From Petrimonas sulfuriphila (GTDB lineage: Bacteria; Bacteroidota; Bacteroidia; Bacteroidales; Dysgonomonadaceae): 64,000 nucleotides of DNA. Positions 53,155 through 62,077 of the stretch are shown here, piece after piece. Positions within the stretch are counted from its first letter, which is position 1; each line of letters starts with the position of its first letter. The notes under the pieces are model-generated. The model made no database searches. It was not told the origin of the DNA and was given only the letters and a program-made list of their open reading frames with translations. The stretch lies in NCBI RefSeq assembly GCF_051201015.1, contig NZ_JBPEHI010000015.1; one strand, given 5' to 3'. The translations under genes were made by a program, and so were the position numbers.

Positions 53155-54237
53155 TTACTGAATAATCTGTTTTATGGCACCCAGATCGGGATAGAAAACT
53201 ACCTTAATGGGTTGTTTCATATTGTCGAACATTTTTTTGGCAAGTACATCCTTTGTGCCAAACTGAACGATATCTGTTTCCATATTTTTCAACGTTTTGT
53301 TCCTGAACTCCAGTGTGAGTTGCGCTTTTCCTGGAACATTATACACTACTCCTTCGGAGAGTTTTTTTGCGAGGCGTTCTTTATCTTTGTCGGTAAGAAT
53401 GGTCTCTACTTTCTGTGTTTTACTTCTCAGTGTCAGGTAAATGGGAGCCCCGGCAAGATTATCAGCATCCACAGGACCAAGTTTTTCGGAAAACCTGCCA
53501 ATAATCCTTTTATCAATATCTTTTTCTGTGGGGATAACCACAATTTCTTTGGTGAAATATTCAGTTTGTGTGCTTCCCGAAAACATTTCAGTCAATGCTT
53601 TTTCCTGATTGTTTATTTGCTCCATAACTACTTTGTAGGCTTCACCGTCGGGCGGCATATTATCGGCTTCGCCGATCAGGATATCGTTTCGGCTTCGCCG
53701 TAGCTCAAAAATCTGTTTCGAGACCAATTCTGCCTGCTTGGCTGTTGAACCCGCCATCAACGTTTCTTCCGACAAAAACCTTCGCGGGTTTAGCGGAGCG
53801 GGAGATGGCTCAGGAACGTCGAAAGAAGGTGTTTTTTCTGATTCAGGGTCTGTGTTTATGGTAGAAATCAGTCCGTCTTGTGTGAGATGAACGTAAGGCG
53901 CGATTGAGTTAGGCCTGAAGATTACCATAAACGAATTATCCTTGTCGGCGACTCCTCGGTTCGTTACCATTACATCTTCAAGTGTAAATTCGGTTCTGCT
54001 TTCGGTGATAGGATCAATACTCAAGTATCGTTGTGCGAACTGATAAAACTCACCGCGATTGTAAACCGTTTTTTTTACTTTCAGCGTTACCACCAGAGAT
54101 GTTTTCGGCAATGAATAGATTACCCCGTAGTCGTTGGCTTTGATGGCATTCATTCTCACGGTTTGCTGAGCCTGCATGCTAACTGCAGGGAGTAAAACAA
54201 TTAAAGCGGACAATACAAGACGTTTTATTTTTATCAT
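53155..54237 (-). CDS. DUF4831 family exported protein
   Basis: The 360-residue protein has a signal peptide (VLSALIVLLPAVSMQAQ). The pattern GVIYSLPKTSLVVTLKVKKT, YLSIDPITESRTEFTLEDV, RRSRNDILIGEADNMPPDG and LTEMFSGSTQTEYF is typical of DUF4831, a Bacteroidota-specific family of unknown function, usually a single copy next to core genes. It lies 84 bp after pheS on the same strand. Confidence 0.88.
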   Translation of the reverse strand: MIKIKRLVLSALIVLLPAVSMQAQQTVRMNAIKANDYGVIYSLPKTSLVVTLKVKKTVYNRGEFYQFAQRYLSIDPITESRTEFTLEDVMVTNRGVADKDNSFMVIFRPNSIAPYVHLTQDGLISTINTDPESEKTPSFDVPEPSPAPLNPRRFLSEETLMAGSTAKQAELVSKQIFELRRSRNDILIGEADNMPPDGEAYKVVMEQINNQEKALTEMFSGSTQTEYFTKEIVVIPTEKDIDKRIIGRFSEKLGPVDADNLAGAPIYLTLRSKTQKVETILTDKDKERLAKKLSEGVVYNVPGKAQLTLEFRNKTLKNMETDIVQFGTKDVLAKKMFDNMKQPIKVVFYPDLGAIKQIIQ

Positions 54238-54321
54238 ATCATTTGTTGTTTTATGATATTCAATTGTTTAGTTGAATAGTTTCCCGACACTACGAATAGC
54301 GGCCATATTGAATTTTAAAGT

Positions 54322-55341
54322 CTAATGTGCTGCCTGAAATTGCTTAAGGAAACTCAGATCGTTTTCCGAAAACATCCGCAGGTCTTTTACCTGGTATTTC
54401 AGGTTTGTAATACGCTCAATACCCATTCCAAGAGCGTATCCGGTGTAGACCCTACTATCTATTCCGCAATTATCCAATACATTGGGGTCAACCATGCCGC
54501 ATCCCAGGATTTCCACCCAACCGGTATATTTGCAGAATGGGCAACCTTCACCTCCACATAGGTTACAGGAGATATCCATTTCTGCACTGGGTTCTGTAAA
54601 CGGGAAATAAGAAGGACGAAGCCGGATTTTTGTTTCGTTACCAAACATTTCTTTGGCAAAGAAAAGCAACGCCTGTTTCAAATCGGCAAACGATACATCT
54701 TTGTCTACGTATAATGCTTCCACCTGATGGAAAAAACAATGTGCCCTGTACGAGATAGCTTCGTTCCTATAAACTCTCCCCGGACAAATAATGCGGATGG
54801 GCGGTTGCGTTTTCTCCATTACGCGAGTCTGGACAGATGAAGTGTGTGTGCGTAAAACAATATCCGGGTTGCTTTCGATAAAGAATGTGTCCTGCATATC
54901 TCGTGCAGGATGGTCTTCTGCGAAGTTAAGTGAAGAAAAAACATGCCAGTCGTCTTCCACTTCCGGCCCTTCGGCGATGGAAAATCCCAGACGTTTAAAA
55001 ATATCACAAATTTCTTCTTTCACAATCGATATCGGATGACGTGCTCCGAGAGCAACCGGATAAGCCGTCCGGGTCAGGTCGATATCCACGTTTTTTTCTT
55101 TGTTGCCGTTAAACATCTCTTTCAACGAAAGAATTTTTTCCTGGGCTTTCTGTTTCAGCTCGTTCAGCTTCATACCCACTTCGCGTTTTTGTTCGGGGGC
55201 AACGTTTCTGAAATCGTCCATCAGCACAGAAATGATGCCCTTTTTGCTTAAGTATTTGATGCGTAATGCTTCCAGTTCATCGGCATCCGATGCTGAAAAT
55301 TGATCTATTTCAGAAAGAAGGGAGTGAATTTTATCTAACAT
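54322..55341 (-). CDS. pheS: Phenylalanine-tRNA ligase alpha subunit
   Basis: ATG at 55341 gives 339 residues beginning MLDKIHSLLSEI, the family start. A longer frame from 55371 adds ten residues. Class II motifs are present: HPISIVKEEICDIF, PVED-like VEDDWHVFSSLNF, motif 2 PGRVYRNEAISYRAHCFFHQVE and motif 3 GYALGMGIERITNLKY. The CNLCGGEGCPFCKYTG zinc-ribbon-like insertion is normal for the family. The beta subunit gene is not in the window, as is common in this phylum. It is divergent from tilS. Confidence 0.97.
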   Translation of the reverse strand: MLDKIHSLLSEIDQFSASDADELEALRIKYLSKKGIISVLMDDFRNVAPEQKREVGMKLNELKQKAQEKILSLKEMFNGNKEKNVDIDLTRTAYPVALGARHPISIVKEEICDIFKRLGFSIAEGPEVEDDWHVFSSLNFAEDHPARDMQDTFFIESNPDIVLRTHTSSVQTRVMEKTQPPIRIICPGRVYRNEAISYRAHCFFHQVEALYVDKDVSFADLKQALLFFAKEMFGNETKIRLRPSYFPFTEPSAEMDISCNLCGGEGCPFCKYTGWVEILGCGMVDPNVLDNCGIDSRVYTGYALGMGIERITNLKYQVKDLRMFSENDLSFLKQFQAAH

Positions 55342-55447
55342 ACGATCTTTATTGTCTTTAATTTTATGCAAAAATACATTTTTCTTGGCTATTTACCTTG
55401 ATTTTGAAGAAAGAAATCATTTCCCGCAATTTTTGAAAAACATATCG

Positions 55448-55455
55448 TATTTTTG
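55448..55455 (+). promoter_or_regulatory. tilS -7 element
   Basis: TATTTTTG fits TAnnTTTG and would give a leader of about 30 nt before the ATG at 55493. No TTTG is found at the ideal -33 distance. Confidence 0.4.
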
Positions 55456-55492
55456 CATTTACAAAAAATACCTGTTCGTATATCTTGAGCCG

Positions 55493-56812
55493 ATGCTTCA
55501 GAAAATAAAATCCTATATTGCCCAAAAACGTTTGTTGGAGAACGATAATGTGTTGATTACGGGGCTTAGTGGGGGCGCTGACTCCATGGCTTTACTGGAT
55601 ATAATGACTTTATTGGGTTACCGGTGTATTGCCGCACATTGTAATTTCCATCTTCGGGGAGAAGAATCGGAGGAGGATGCCCGCTTTGTAAAGAAATGGT
55701 GTAAGGAGAGTGATATTGAATTTACATCCATCGACTTCAATACCCGGCAATATGCCGCCGATAAAAAAATTTCCATCGAGATGGCAGCACGTGAATTGCG
55801 TTACGCCTGGTTTGAAATAGTGAGGAAACAATTTAATGCCGATGCAATTGCCGTAGCTCATCACAAGGATGATTCGGTGGAAACGGTACTGATGAATTTA
55901 ATCCGCGGTACGGGAATAAGTGGATTGAGCGGAATTTCGCCCCAAAACGGAAAAGTTATCCGTCCGATGCTTTGTGTCTCCCGGGTAGAAATCGAAAATT
56001 ACCTGGTGGAACGTCAAATCCCTTTCAGGACTGACAGTACCAATCTCGAAGATATTTATACCCGGAATCACATACGGTTAAATGTTTTGCCGATGTTGCA
56101 GAAAATCAATCCGTCAGTCAACGAAACCATTTTCCGTACTGCTGAAAACTTGGCCGAAGCAGAGAAAATATATAAAAAAGCAGTTCATGCGGATATTGAA
56201 GTTGTTTTGAAAAATAACAGAATAGATATTGAGGCGCTAAAACTATCCGCTTCCCCCTTATCGGTTTTGTTTGAGATCCTGTCACCTTTAGGGTTTCATC
56301 CTGCCGTGATCGATGATGTGAAGGCTGGATTGGATGCTTCGCCGGGGAAGCAGTTTTTTTCACCTACACATCGGTTGATAAAAGATCGTACGTGTTTCCT
56401 AATCGATAAAATAAAAAAAACGGAGTCCGATGACCCAATCTATTTTATCGATGCGGTATCGCAAGAAATATCCACTCCGGTAAATTTAGCTATTAAATTA
56501 ACAGGTGTACCGAAACTAATCGATAAAAAGAGTCGTATGTTATATGCCGATGTCGCTAAGCTGCAGTTCCCCCTCAAGTTGCGGAAATGGCAAGCCGGCG
56601 ACAGGTTTATTCCCTTTGGAATGAAAGGCAAAAAGAAGTTGAGTGATTTTTTCACTGATCAGAAATTTAACCTGAAAGAAAAGGAAGAAACATGGCTTTT
56701 GCTTTCGGGTGAGGAGGTGGTTTGGGTTGTGGGGCATCGGGCGGATAACCGGTTCAAAATTACACCAGCGACTGAACGTGTTTTGCAAATTGAGTTAAAA
56801 ACGATGAAATAG
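55493..56812 (+). CDS. tilS: tRNA(Ile)-lysidine synthase
   Basis: ATG at 55493 gives 439 residues. A frame from 55352 adds 47 residues of AT-rich upstream sequence and was rejected. The N-terminal PP-loop LITGLSGGADSMALLDIM, then AHCNFHLRGEESEEDA, AVAHHKDDSVETVLMNLIRG and PFRTDSTNLEDIYTRNHIR, are the TilS signature. A C-terminal TilS domain (RKWQAGDRFIPFGMKGKKKL, then DFFTDQKF) is present. The enzyme modifies C34 of tRNA-Ile(CAU) to lysidine in the cytoplasm. It is divergent from pheS. Confidence 0.95.
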   Translation: MLQKIKSYIAQKRLLENDNVLITGLSGGADSMALLDIMTLLGYRCIAAHCNFHLRGEESEEDARFVKKWCKESDIEFTSIDFNTRQYAADKKISIEMAARELRYAWFEIVRKQFNADAIAVAHHKDDSVETVLMNLIRGTGISGLSGISPQNGKVIRPMLCVSRVEIENYLVERQIPFRTDSTNLEDIYTRNHIRLNVLPMLQKINPSVNETIFRTAENLAEAEKIYKKAVHADIEVVLKNNRIDIEALKLSASPLSVLFEILSPLGFHPAVIDDVKAGLDASPGKQFFSPTHRLIKDRTCFLIDKIKKTESDDPIYFIDAVSQEISTPVNLAIKLTGVPKLIDKKSRMLYADVAKLQFPLKLRKWQAGDRFIPFGMKGKKKLSDFFTDQKFNLKEKEETWLLLSGEEVVWVVGHRADNRFKITPATERVLQIELKTMK

Positions 56813-56952
56813 CTTGAATAAAACTATTTTCAGGATAATTTTCACCCTTATTTTTTGACGAAAAGGTATTTTTATGTAACTTCATAGCGGAAAAATTGAT
56901 TTTGTTTAAACACAAAAGCAGATAAAACGGTTATAACTAAAAAACTACGATA

Positions 56953-57090
56953 ATGAAAAATAGTGTATTTAAGGATATCTTGGTGGTGGCAGCCTTTTCG
57001 GCAGTTTCATATATTGTGATGCGAAACTACCAGAGAAAGAAAAGGAGAGACCGTCAAATGAGGGATTTTGTTCATTTCCAATTGTTCTGA
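56953..57090 (+). CDS. Possible 45-residue single-span membrane protein
   Basis: A short frame between tilS and serS starts with ATG at 56953 and ends with TGA at 57090. It encodes a hydrophobic span (DILVVAAFSAVSYIVM) followed by a strongly basic tail (RNYQRKKRRDRQ), giving a sensible positive-inside topology. I recognise no family. It sits in a 383-bp gap that otherwise has no gene, and an A-rich stretch precedes the ATG, as is common in this phylum. It may be a real small protein or chance. Confidence 0.45.
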   Translation: MKNSVFKDILVVAAFSAVSYIVMRNYQRKKRRDRQMRDFVHFQLF

Positions 57091-57150
57091 TTGCCGCTTT
57101 ACCGGTAAATATATTTTGTGTTACAACTGTTTCGGCGCGAGAATTTTTGC

Positions 57151-57158
57151 TACCTTTG
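57151..57158 (+). promoter_or_regulatory. serS -7 element
   Basis: TACCTTTG fits TAnnTTTG. The leader would be about 31 nt before the ATG at 57196. No clear -33 TTTG at 19-21 nt. Confidence 0.4.
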
Positions 57159-57195
57159 CATATTCTCAGTCAAAATAGTTGAAACTGTTTTTTTT

Positions 57196-58467
57196 ATGCT
57201 TACACTCAAAGTAATAAACGAAGATCGCGAAGAAGTCATTCGCAAACTTGCCAAAAAAAGATTCGCCGCTGAAGATATAATTAATCAAATTGTGGCGTTA
57301 GACGAAACACGTCGTAGTTCTCAAACTCTTCTGGATAGTCAGTTGTCGGAGATCAACCTCCTGTCGAAGTCGATCGGAGGGCTGATGAAAGAAGGCAAGA
57401 AGGCTGAAGCGGAAATTGCCAAGCAACAAGTTTCCGAACTGAAGGAGCTTTCCAAACTTAATGAAGCCGGGCTGAGAGAAGCTGAAGCAGCTATTCAAAA
57501 TTTGTTGGTTATTATTCCTAATTTACCGCACGATTCGGTGCCTGAAGGTAAATCTGCCGAAGATAATCTTGTAGAGCGTTCGGGAGGAAACATTCCGCAA
57601 CTCTCTACTGACGCTCTTCCTCATTGGGAGCTGGCAAAAAAATATGACCTGATAGACTTTGAATGGGGGGTGAAGATTACCGGTGCCGGGTTTCCTGTTT
57701 ACAAAGCCAAAGGTAGTCGCCTGCAGCGCGCACTCATTAATTTCTTTCTTGACAATGCCCGTGATGCCGGATTTGTTGAAATTCAGCCGCCTTATGTCGT
57801 AAATGCGGCATCTGGCTTTGCGACTGGGCAGTTACCCGATAAGGAAGGACAAATGTATCATGTAGGATTAGACGATTTGTACCTGATACCAACGGCTGAG
57901 GTGCCGGTTACCAATCTTTACCGAGACGTGATTTTGGATGAAAAGGATCTGCCGGTAAAGAATACGGCTTATTCTGCTTGTTTTCGCCGTGAGGCAGGAT
58001 CCTACGGAAAAGATGTGCGCGGATTGAACCGTTTGCATCAGTTTGATAAAGTAGAAATTGTGTGTATTGATAAGCCTGAAAATTCGTATCAGCGGTTGGA
58101 TGAGATGGTCTGTTATGTGCAAACTTTAGTGGAAAAGTTAGGACTCCCCTGGCGCATTTTACGTCTTTGTGGCGGTGATATGGGATTCACATCGGCGCTT
58201 ACGTTCGACTTTGAAGTCTATTCCGCGGCACAACAGAGGTGGTTGGAAGTGAGTTCCGTATCTAATTTCGAGAGTTACCAGGCAAATCGGCTGAAATGCC
58301 GATACCGCAACGAGGATCGAAAAACACAACTATGCCATACCCTCAACGGGAGCGCACTGGCTTTGCCACGTATCGTTGCCGCACTTCTGGAAAACAACCA
58401 AACCCCAGAAGGAATAATTATACCGGCTGCATTGGTGCCTTATACAGGATTTGAGGTGATTGATTAA
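57196..58467 (+). CDS. serS: Serine-tRNA ligase
   Basis: ATG at 57196 gives 423 residues starting MLTLKVINEDREEVIRKLAK. A longer frame from 57118 adds 26 residues that lie over the promoter. A long N-terminal coiled coil (about 30-105) that grips the tRNA-Ser variable arm is present. The class II core has motif 2 CFRREAGSYGKDVRGLNRLHQF (split by the tool limit only in reading), and motif 3 LNGSALALPRIVAALLENNQ. Normal length for the family. It is convergent with the AraC-type gene, with only 3 bp between the stop codons. Confidence 0.97.
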   Translation: MLTLKVINEDREEVIRKLAKKRFAAEDIINQIVALDETRRSSQTLLDSQLSEINLLSKSIGGLMKEGKKAEAEIAKQQVSELKELSKLNEAGLREAEAAIQNLLVIIPNLPHDSVPEGKSAEDNLVERSGGNIPQLSTDALPHWELAKKYDLIDFEWGVKITGAGFPVYKAKGSRLQRALINFFLDNARDAGFVEIQPPYVVNAASGFATGQLPDKEGQMYHVGLDDLYLIPTAEVPVTNLYRDVILDEKDLPVKNTAYSACFRREAGSYGKDVRGLNRLHQFDKVEIVCIDKPENSYQRLDEMVCYVQTLVEKLGLPWRILRLCGGDMGFTSALTFDFEVYSAAQQRWLEVSSVSNFESYQANRLKCRYRNEDRKTQLCHTLNGSALALPRIVAALLENNQTPEGIIIPAALVPYTGFEVID

Positions 58468-58470
58468 TTA

Positions 58471-59370
58471 TTATTTATCGTTGCCGTTTAATTTGCGGTA
58501 TTCAGAAGGAGTTATCCTGACCCGTTGTTTGAAAAAGGATAAAAAATATTCGATGGAGCTGAAATTGAGCTCATAGGCAATTTCCTTGATAGGTAAACTT
58601 GTTTCCGTCAACAGTTCTTTTGCTTTTCGGAGTTTCAATTCCTGGAAATATTGTGCGGGCGGATAGCCCGTATATTCTTTGAAAAATTTCCTGAACCAGG
58701 AATAGCTTGTTCCCAGATTTGATGCAATTTCCTTTACATCGATGTCTTTATGGATGTTTTCTCTCATGATGATCTTGGCACGTTCAATTACTTGTGTCGA
58801 TTCATTAGCATCATAACTTTTGTTTTGAGAAAGTGATAAAATCATTCCTAAGATGTGAAAAGCTATTCCGGCGAGATACTGTTGGGCCGATTTTTTGTCT
58901 TCCTTGGCAACTCTGATAGCGGTTAAAAACAGATTGATAAGCTCTTCGTTCGTACCAATATCTAAAACCTGATTTTGTTCTGAAATAAAGCTCTTTTCGA
59001 TTATAGAGTCGATTATACTTCCTTCAAAACCAATATAATACTCGTTCCATCCCGTTTCTTTTACGGGTTGATACGAGTGCCACTGTCCTGGAAAAAGGAC
59101 CATTACCTGACCCTTTTCAATGGATGTTTTTTTTGTCGTGGCAGATGAAAAAACCCCTCTCCCTTTACAGATGTAAACAAATTGATACTCAGATAGTATT
59201 CTCCCTTTCTGGGGGTTAAAATAATAACTTTTGGGGTGGTCAGTGGAAGGATATAATGTGTTGGGTGCAATGTGCGAAAAACCAACAGTATTTACTGTTA
59301 ATCCAAATTCTTTATCTTTCTCGCTGACCAACAAGTATTTAAAATCTATACCCAAGTCGTTGTATCTCAT
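58471..59370 (-). CDS. AraC-family regulator, likely of the rhamnose operon
   Basis: The 299-residue protein has an N-terminal cupin-type sugar-binding domain (about 40-150, EYQFVYICKGRGVF and GQVMVLFPGQWHSYQP) and a C-terminal pair of helix-turn-helix units (about 200-295: IDVKEIASNLGTSYSWFRKF and SLPIKEIAYELNFSSIEYF). It lies directly after the rhaT terminator on the same strand, so control of rhaBAT by L-rhamnose is the best inference. It is the analogue of RhaR by position. Its stop codon is 3 bp from the serS stop. Confidence 0.85.
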   Translation of the reverse strand: MRYNDLGIDFKYLLVSEKDKEFGLTVNTVGFSHIAPNTLYPSTDHPKSYYFNPQKGRILSEYQFVYICKGRGVFSSATTKKTSIEKGQVMVLFPGQWHSYQPVKETGWNEYYIGFEGSIIDSIIEKSFISEQNQVLDIGTNEELINLFLTAIRVAKEDKKSAQQYLAGIAFHILGMILSLSQNKSYDANESTQVIERAKIIMRENIHKDIDVKEIASNLGTSYSWFRKFFKEYTGYPPAQYFQELKLRKAKELLTETSLPIKEIAYELNFSSIEYFLSFFKQRVRITPSEYRKLNGNDK

Positions 59371-59409
59371 TTTTTCTGTTTTTGTGGTATGTAGCTTTTC
59401 TTTTTTTTA

Positions 59410-59443
59410 CAAATTTACAAAAAAAAATGAAGCACAATGCAAA
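59410..59443 (-). promoter_or_regulatory. Candidate promoter of the AraC-type gene, overlapping the rhaT terminator
   Basis: TAAATTTG on the minus strand (59417-59410) fits the -7 consensus and a TTTG (59443-59440) lies 22 nt upstream, slightly long for -33. The -33 box lies inside the terminator hairpin. The leader would be about 33 nt. Confidence 0.4.
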
Positions 59444-59466
59444 CTCAATTGATTGCATTGTGCTTC
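59419..59466 (-). terminator. Strong terminator after rhaT
   Basis: GAAGCACAATGCAA (59429-59442) and TTGCATTGTGCTTC (59453-59466) pair perfectly over 14 bp with a 10-nt loop. On the minus strand the stem is followed by nine T (59427-59419). Confidence 0.9.
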
Positions 59467-59486
59467 TGAAAAAATGAGAGAATGAA

Positions 59487-60515
59487 TTAGAATAGATTTG
59501 GAATTATTAAAGAAAATATTAAGACGGCCATGCCGATGACAAGAAATGTGACGGCTTTTTTACCGGCTCCTTTCCATTCTTTCAGAATAATACCCCACAC
59601 ATTACTGAAAACAACGTTTAAGGACATCAGGATGCTCCAGGAGAATGCCATCATCACACTGCCCGGTTCAAAAAAACTTTGCCCCATCCCTAATCCGAAG
59701 AACTGAGAATACCAGAGTAAACCGGCCAAGGCACAGAAGAGAAGGTTGTTAACAAGTACCGATTTGGATGTTTTCCGAATTTCCCCGCTGGTCTTGTTTT
59801 TCGAATTCATGTACAGGCAATAGGCCAGATTAGTGAAAAAACCGCCAATCGTCACCAAAAGTGTTACGGGGTTTTGAGCGAAAATTTCTTTTGCCCCCGC
59901 TGCAATAGCGGCTTCCTTTATCGGAATTCCGGCACTCAGGCCTAAACTGAAACAAGCACTCATTACTCCGGCAAACAACGCTATCAGCAACCCTTTTTTT
60001 AGGGCAAAGTCTTTTATGGCTTTCCTGCGTTCTTCTTCCGACATGTTTTTAGAGCGTAAACTGCCGGCGTATCCAACCAATGCAATCCCCACTAGGGTTA
60101 CAACAACGGCCAGTAACAGAACCAACCCTTTTGGTGAAAAGAGATTATCCCCGGCAAGAACAGCAGGGATTAGCGTTCCAAATCCAGCACATGTTCCCAA
60201 AGCAACAGATTGGCCAAGTGCAATTCCCAGGTACCGCATGCTAAGCCCGAAAGTTAATCCACCAATCCCCCACAAAGCGCCGTATCCAATCGATTGTAGC
60301 GCTGCACCGGAATTTGCAGAATAAACCTGTACCAACTCCGGAAGGGAATTTGCTAGAAATGCTCCTAAAACTGGAAAAATAAGCCAGGCGAAAACTCCTT
60401 GCACCAACCAGAAATTTTCCCACGACCAATTTTTAACTTTGTTGATAGGAACGTAGGAGCTTGACTGCCCCATACTTCCTATCGCTATAATAATCAGACC
60501 AATAATGGTGTTCAT
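59487..60515 (-). CDS. rhaT: L-rhamnose/H+ symporter
   Basis: The 342-residue protein has ten hydrophobic spans and the RhaT pattern (IGSMGQSSSYVPINKVKNWSWENFW, then ALGQSVALGTCAGFGTLIPA; FKEWKGA near the end). E. coli RhaT is of the same length. It imports L-rhamnose through the inner membrane. Its start is 5 bp after the rhaA stop, so the two are co-transcribed, and a strong terminator follows. Confidence 0.95.
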   Translation of the reverse strand: MNTIIGLIIIAIGSMGQSSSYVPINKVKNWSWENFWLVQGVFAWLIFPVLGAFLANSLPELVQVYSANSGAALQSIGYGALWGIGGLTFGLSMRYLGIALGQSVALGTCAGFGTLIPAVLAGDNLFSPKGLVLLLAVVVTLVGIALVGYAGSLRSKNMSEEERRKAIKDFALKKGLLIALFAGVMSACFSLGLSAGIPIKEAAIAAGAKEIFAQNPVTLLVTIGGFFTNLAYCLYMNSKNKTSGEIRKTSKSVLVNNLLFCALAGLLWYSQFFGLGMGQSFFEPGSVMMAFSWSILMSLNVVFSNVWGIILKEWKGAGKKAVTFLVIGMAVLIFSLIIPNLF

Positions 60516-60520
60516 TCTGC

Positions 60521-61780
60521 TTATCTTTTAGAGGTTACTTCCGATTCGTAACTTTCAATTTCTTTAATGTATTCGTTTCCAACGGGAACACCTTGTTGCA
60601 GGCAATAATAGTTGTAAACGGCATTCCAAGGCATGGCCTTCAGCTCTTCCAGATAAGCCAGACGCTGAAAATTATTGTCTTGATTCTCGTACTCACGCAG
60701 TTTTTCAGTCGGCTCTAAAAGCGCTTGTAATAAAGCTTTTTGGGTAGACCGGATTCCAACAACATATGCGCCAATACGATTGATGGATGCATCGAAATAA
60801 TCCAACCCGATATGTATTTTTTCCATCTGTCCGGAACGTACTATTTCTTGTGTTAACTCCAGCAATGCGTCGTTCAGGATTACTACATGGTCGCTGTCCC
60901 AACGTTCTGGGCGGCTCACGTGCAGGGTAATTTCAGGAACAAAAAGCAACACGGAAGAAATTTTATCTGCAATTCCTTCGGTCGGATGGAAATGTCCTGC
61001 ATCTAGCGTTAACAACATGTTGTTTTTAACGGCATATCCCATGTAAAACTCATGAGAACCTACCACATAGCTTTCGCTGCCAATACCAAAAAGTTTGCAC
61101 TCAACACTATCTTTCAGGTATTCAGTGCTGATTTTTTCTGCCAATACCTCGTCCAGAGATTCTTTCAGCAGTTGCCTGTGTTGTATGCGGGATACGCTCT
61201 TGTCTTTTTCCCCATCGTGGATCCAGATATTGTGAACACAAGCATCCCCTTGTTGACGGCCCATTTCTTCTCCAATACGGCGGCAACGGCGTAAGTGTTC
61301 TTTCCAGAAGTTGCGAATTTCCGGGTCGAAACTTGAAAGTGAATAATTGCCGCTTTTTGAATGAGAGAAAAAGGTAGAATTAAAATCCAGTTTAGCACCG
61401 GTTTCCTTTGCCCAATTCATCCATGTTTGAAAATGTTTGGGCTCAATCTGGTCCCTATCTACCAATTTACCTCCGAAATCACCGTAGATAGCGTGTAAAC
61501 TTAAGCGATGTTTTCCAGGAATCAGATTCAACACTTTCCCGATGTCTTTTTTCAATTCATCAATCGTTCTGGCTTTGCCCGGATAGTTCCCTGTTGTTTG
61601 GATTCCTCCGGTCAGTTCTCCGTCGGGATTTTCAAAGCCCAACACGTCGTCGGCTTGCCAGCAGTGAATGGAAATCGATACACTGTTTAGCTTCTCAATG
61701 GCTTTTTCTACATCAACTCCAAGTGCAGCGTATTGTTCTTTTGCAGCGGCAAACTCTTTTTTAATTTGTTCTTCTTTCAT
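60521..61780 (-). CDS. rhaA: L-rhamnose isomerase
   Basis: The 419-residue protein has the RhaA pattern from end to end: SISIHCWQADDVLGFE, GNYPGKARTIDELKKDI, LSLHAIYGDFGGK, HNIWIHDGEKD, LLTLDAGHFHPTE (metal ligands) and LHVSRPERWDSDHVV. It converts L-rhamnose to L-rhamnulose in the cytoplasm. The length equals that of the E. coli enzyme. It lies downstream of rhaB after a 297-bp gap. Confidence 0.97.
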   Translation of the reverse strand: MKEEQIKKEFAAAKEQYAALGVDVEKAIEKLNSVSISIHCWQADDVLGFENPDGELTGGIQTTGNYPGKARTIDELKKDIGKVLNLIPGKHRLSLHAIYGDFGGKLVDRDQIEPKHFQTWMNWAKETGAKLDFNSTFFSHSKSGNYSLSSFDPEIRNFWKEHLRRCRRIGEEMGRQQGDACVHNIWIHDGEKDKSVSRIQHRQLLKESLDEVLAEKISTEYLKDSVECKLFGIGSESYVVGSHEFYMGYAVKNNMLLTLDAGHFHPTEGIADKISSVLLFVPEITLHVSRPERWDSDHVVILNDALLELTQEIVRSGQMEKIHIGLDYFDASINRIGAYVVGIRSTQKALLQALLEPTEKLREYENQDNNFQRLAYLEELKAMPWNAVYNYYCLQQGVPVGNEYIKEIESYESEVTSKR

Positions 61781-62077
61781 GATTTTTTTTATTGTTCATT
61801 TAACTGATTTATGTTTTTAGATACTCTTTTGAATTTTATATTTCATATTCATTAGGCATTTTCTCGCTATGGCAAAGTCCAAACAAGTTTGGCTTTTCTC
61901 ATTTAGCTTAACGGAAATGTTCTATTTATTTCTACTTTCTTCATGCTGTTTTTCGCTGTTTTTCGCGTCCTTGAATTTTCATTTCTTCAAAATAGCCCGC
62001 TATTATGCGCGGACTGAAAATCCAAATCCATCCAGAAATAGGCATGAAACAGGACATGAAAAAATTCAAAACAGTTT
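61781..62077. other. 297-bp intra-operon gap with palindrome and short direct repeat
   Basis: No gene on the coding strand. It holds the perfect palindrome CCAAACAAGTTTGG (61879-61892) and a 10-bp tandem repeat GCTGTTTTTC (61945-61954, 61955-61964). The palindrome lacks a T-run on the minus strand and so is not an ordinary terminator for rhaB. It may be a regulator site or an RNA hairpin that sets the rhaA/rhaB ratio. No good -7 element for rhaA was found. Confidence 0.45.
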
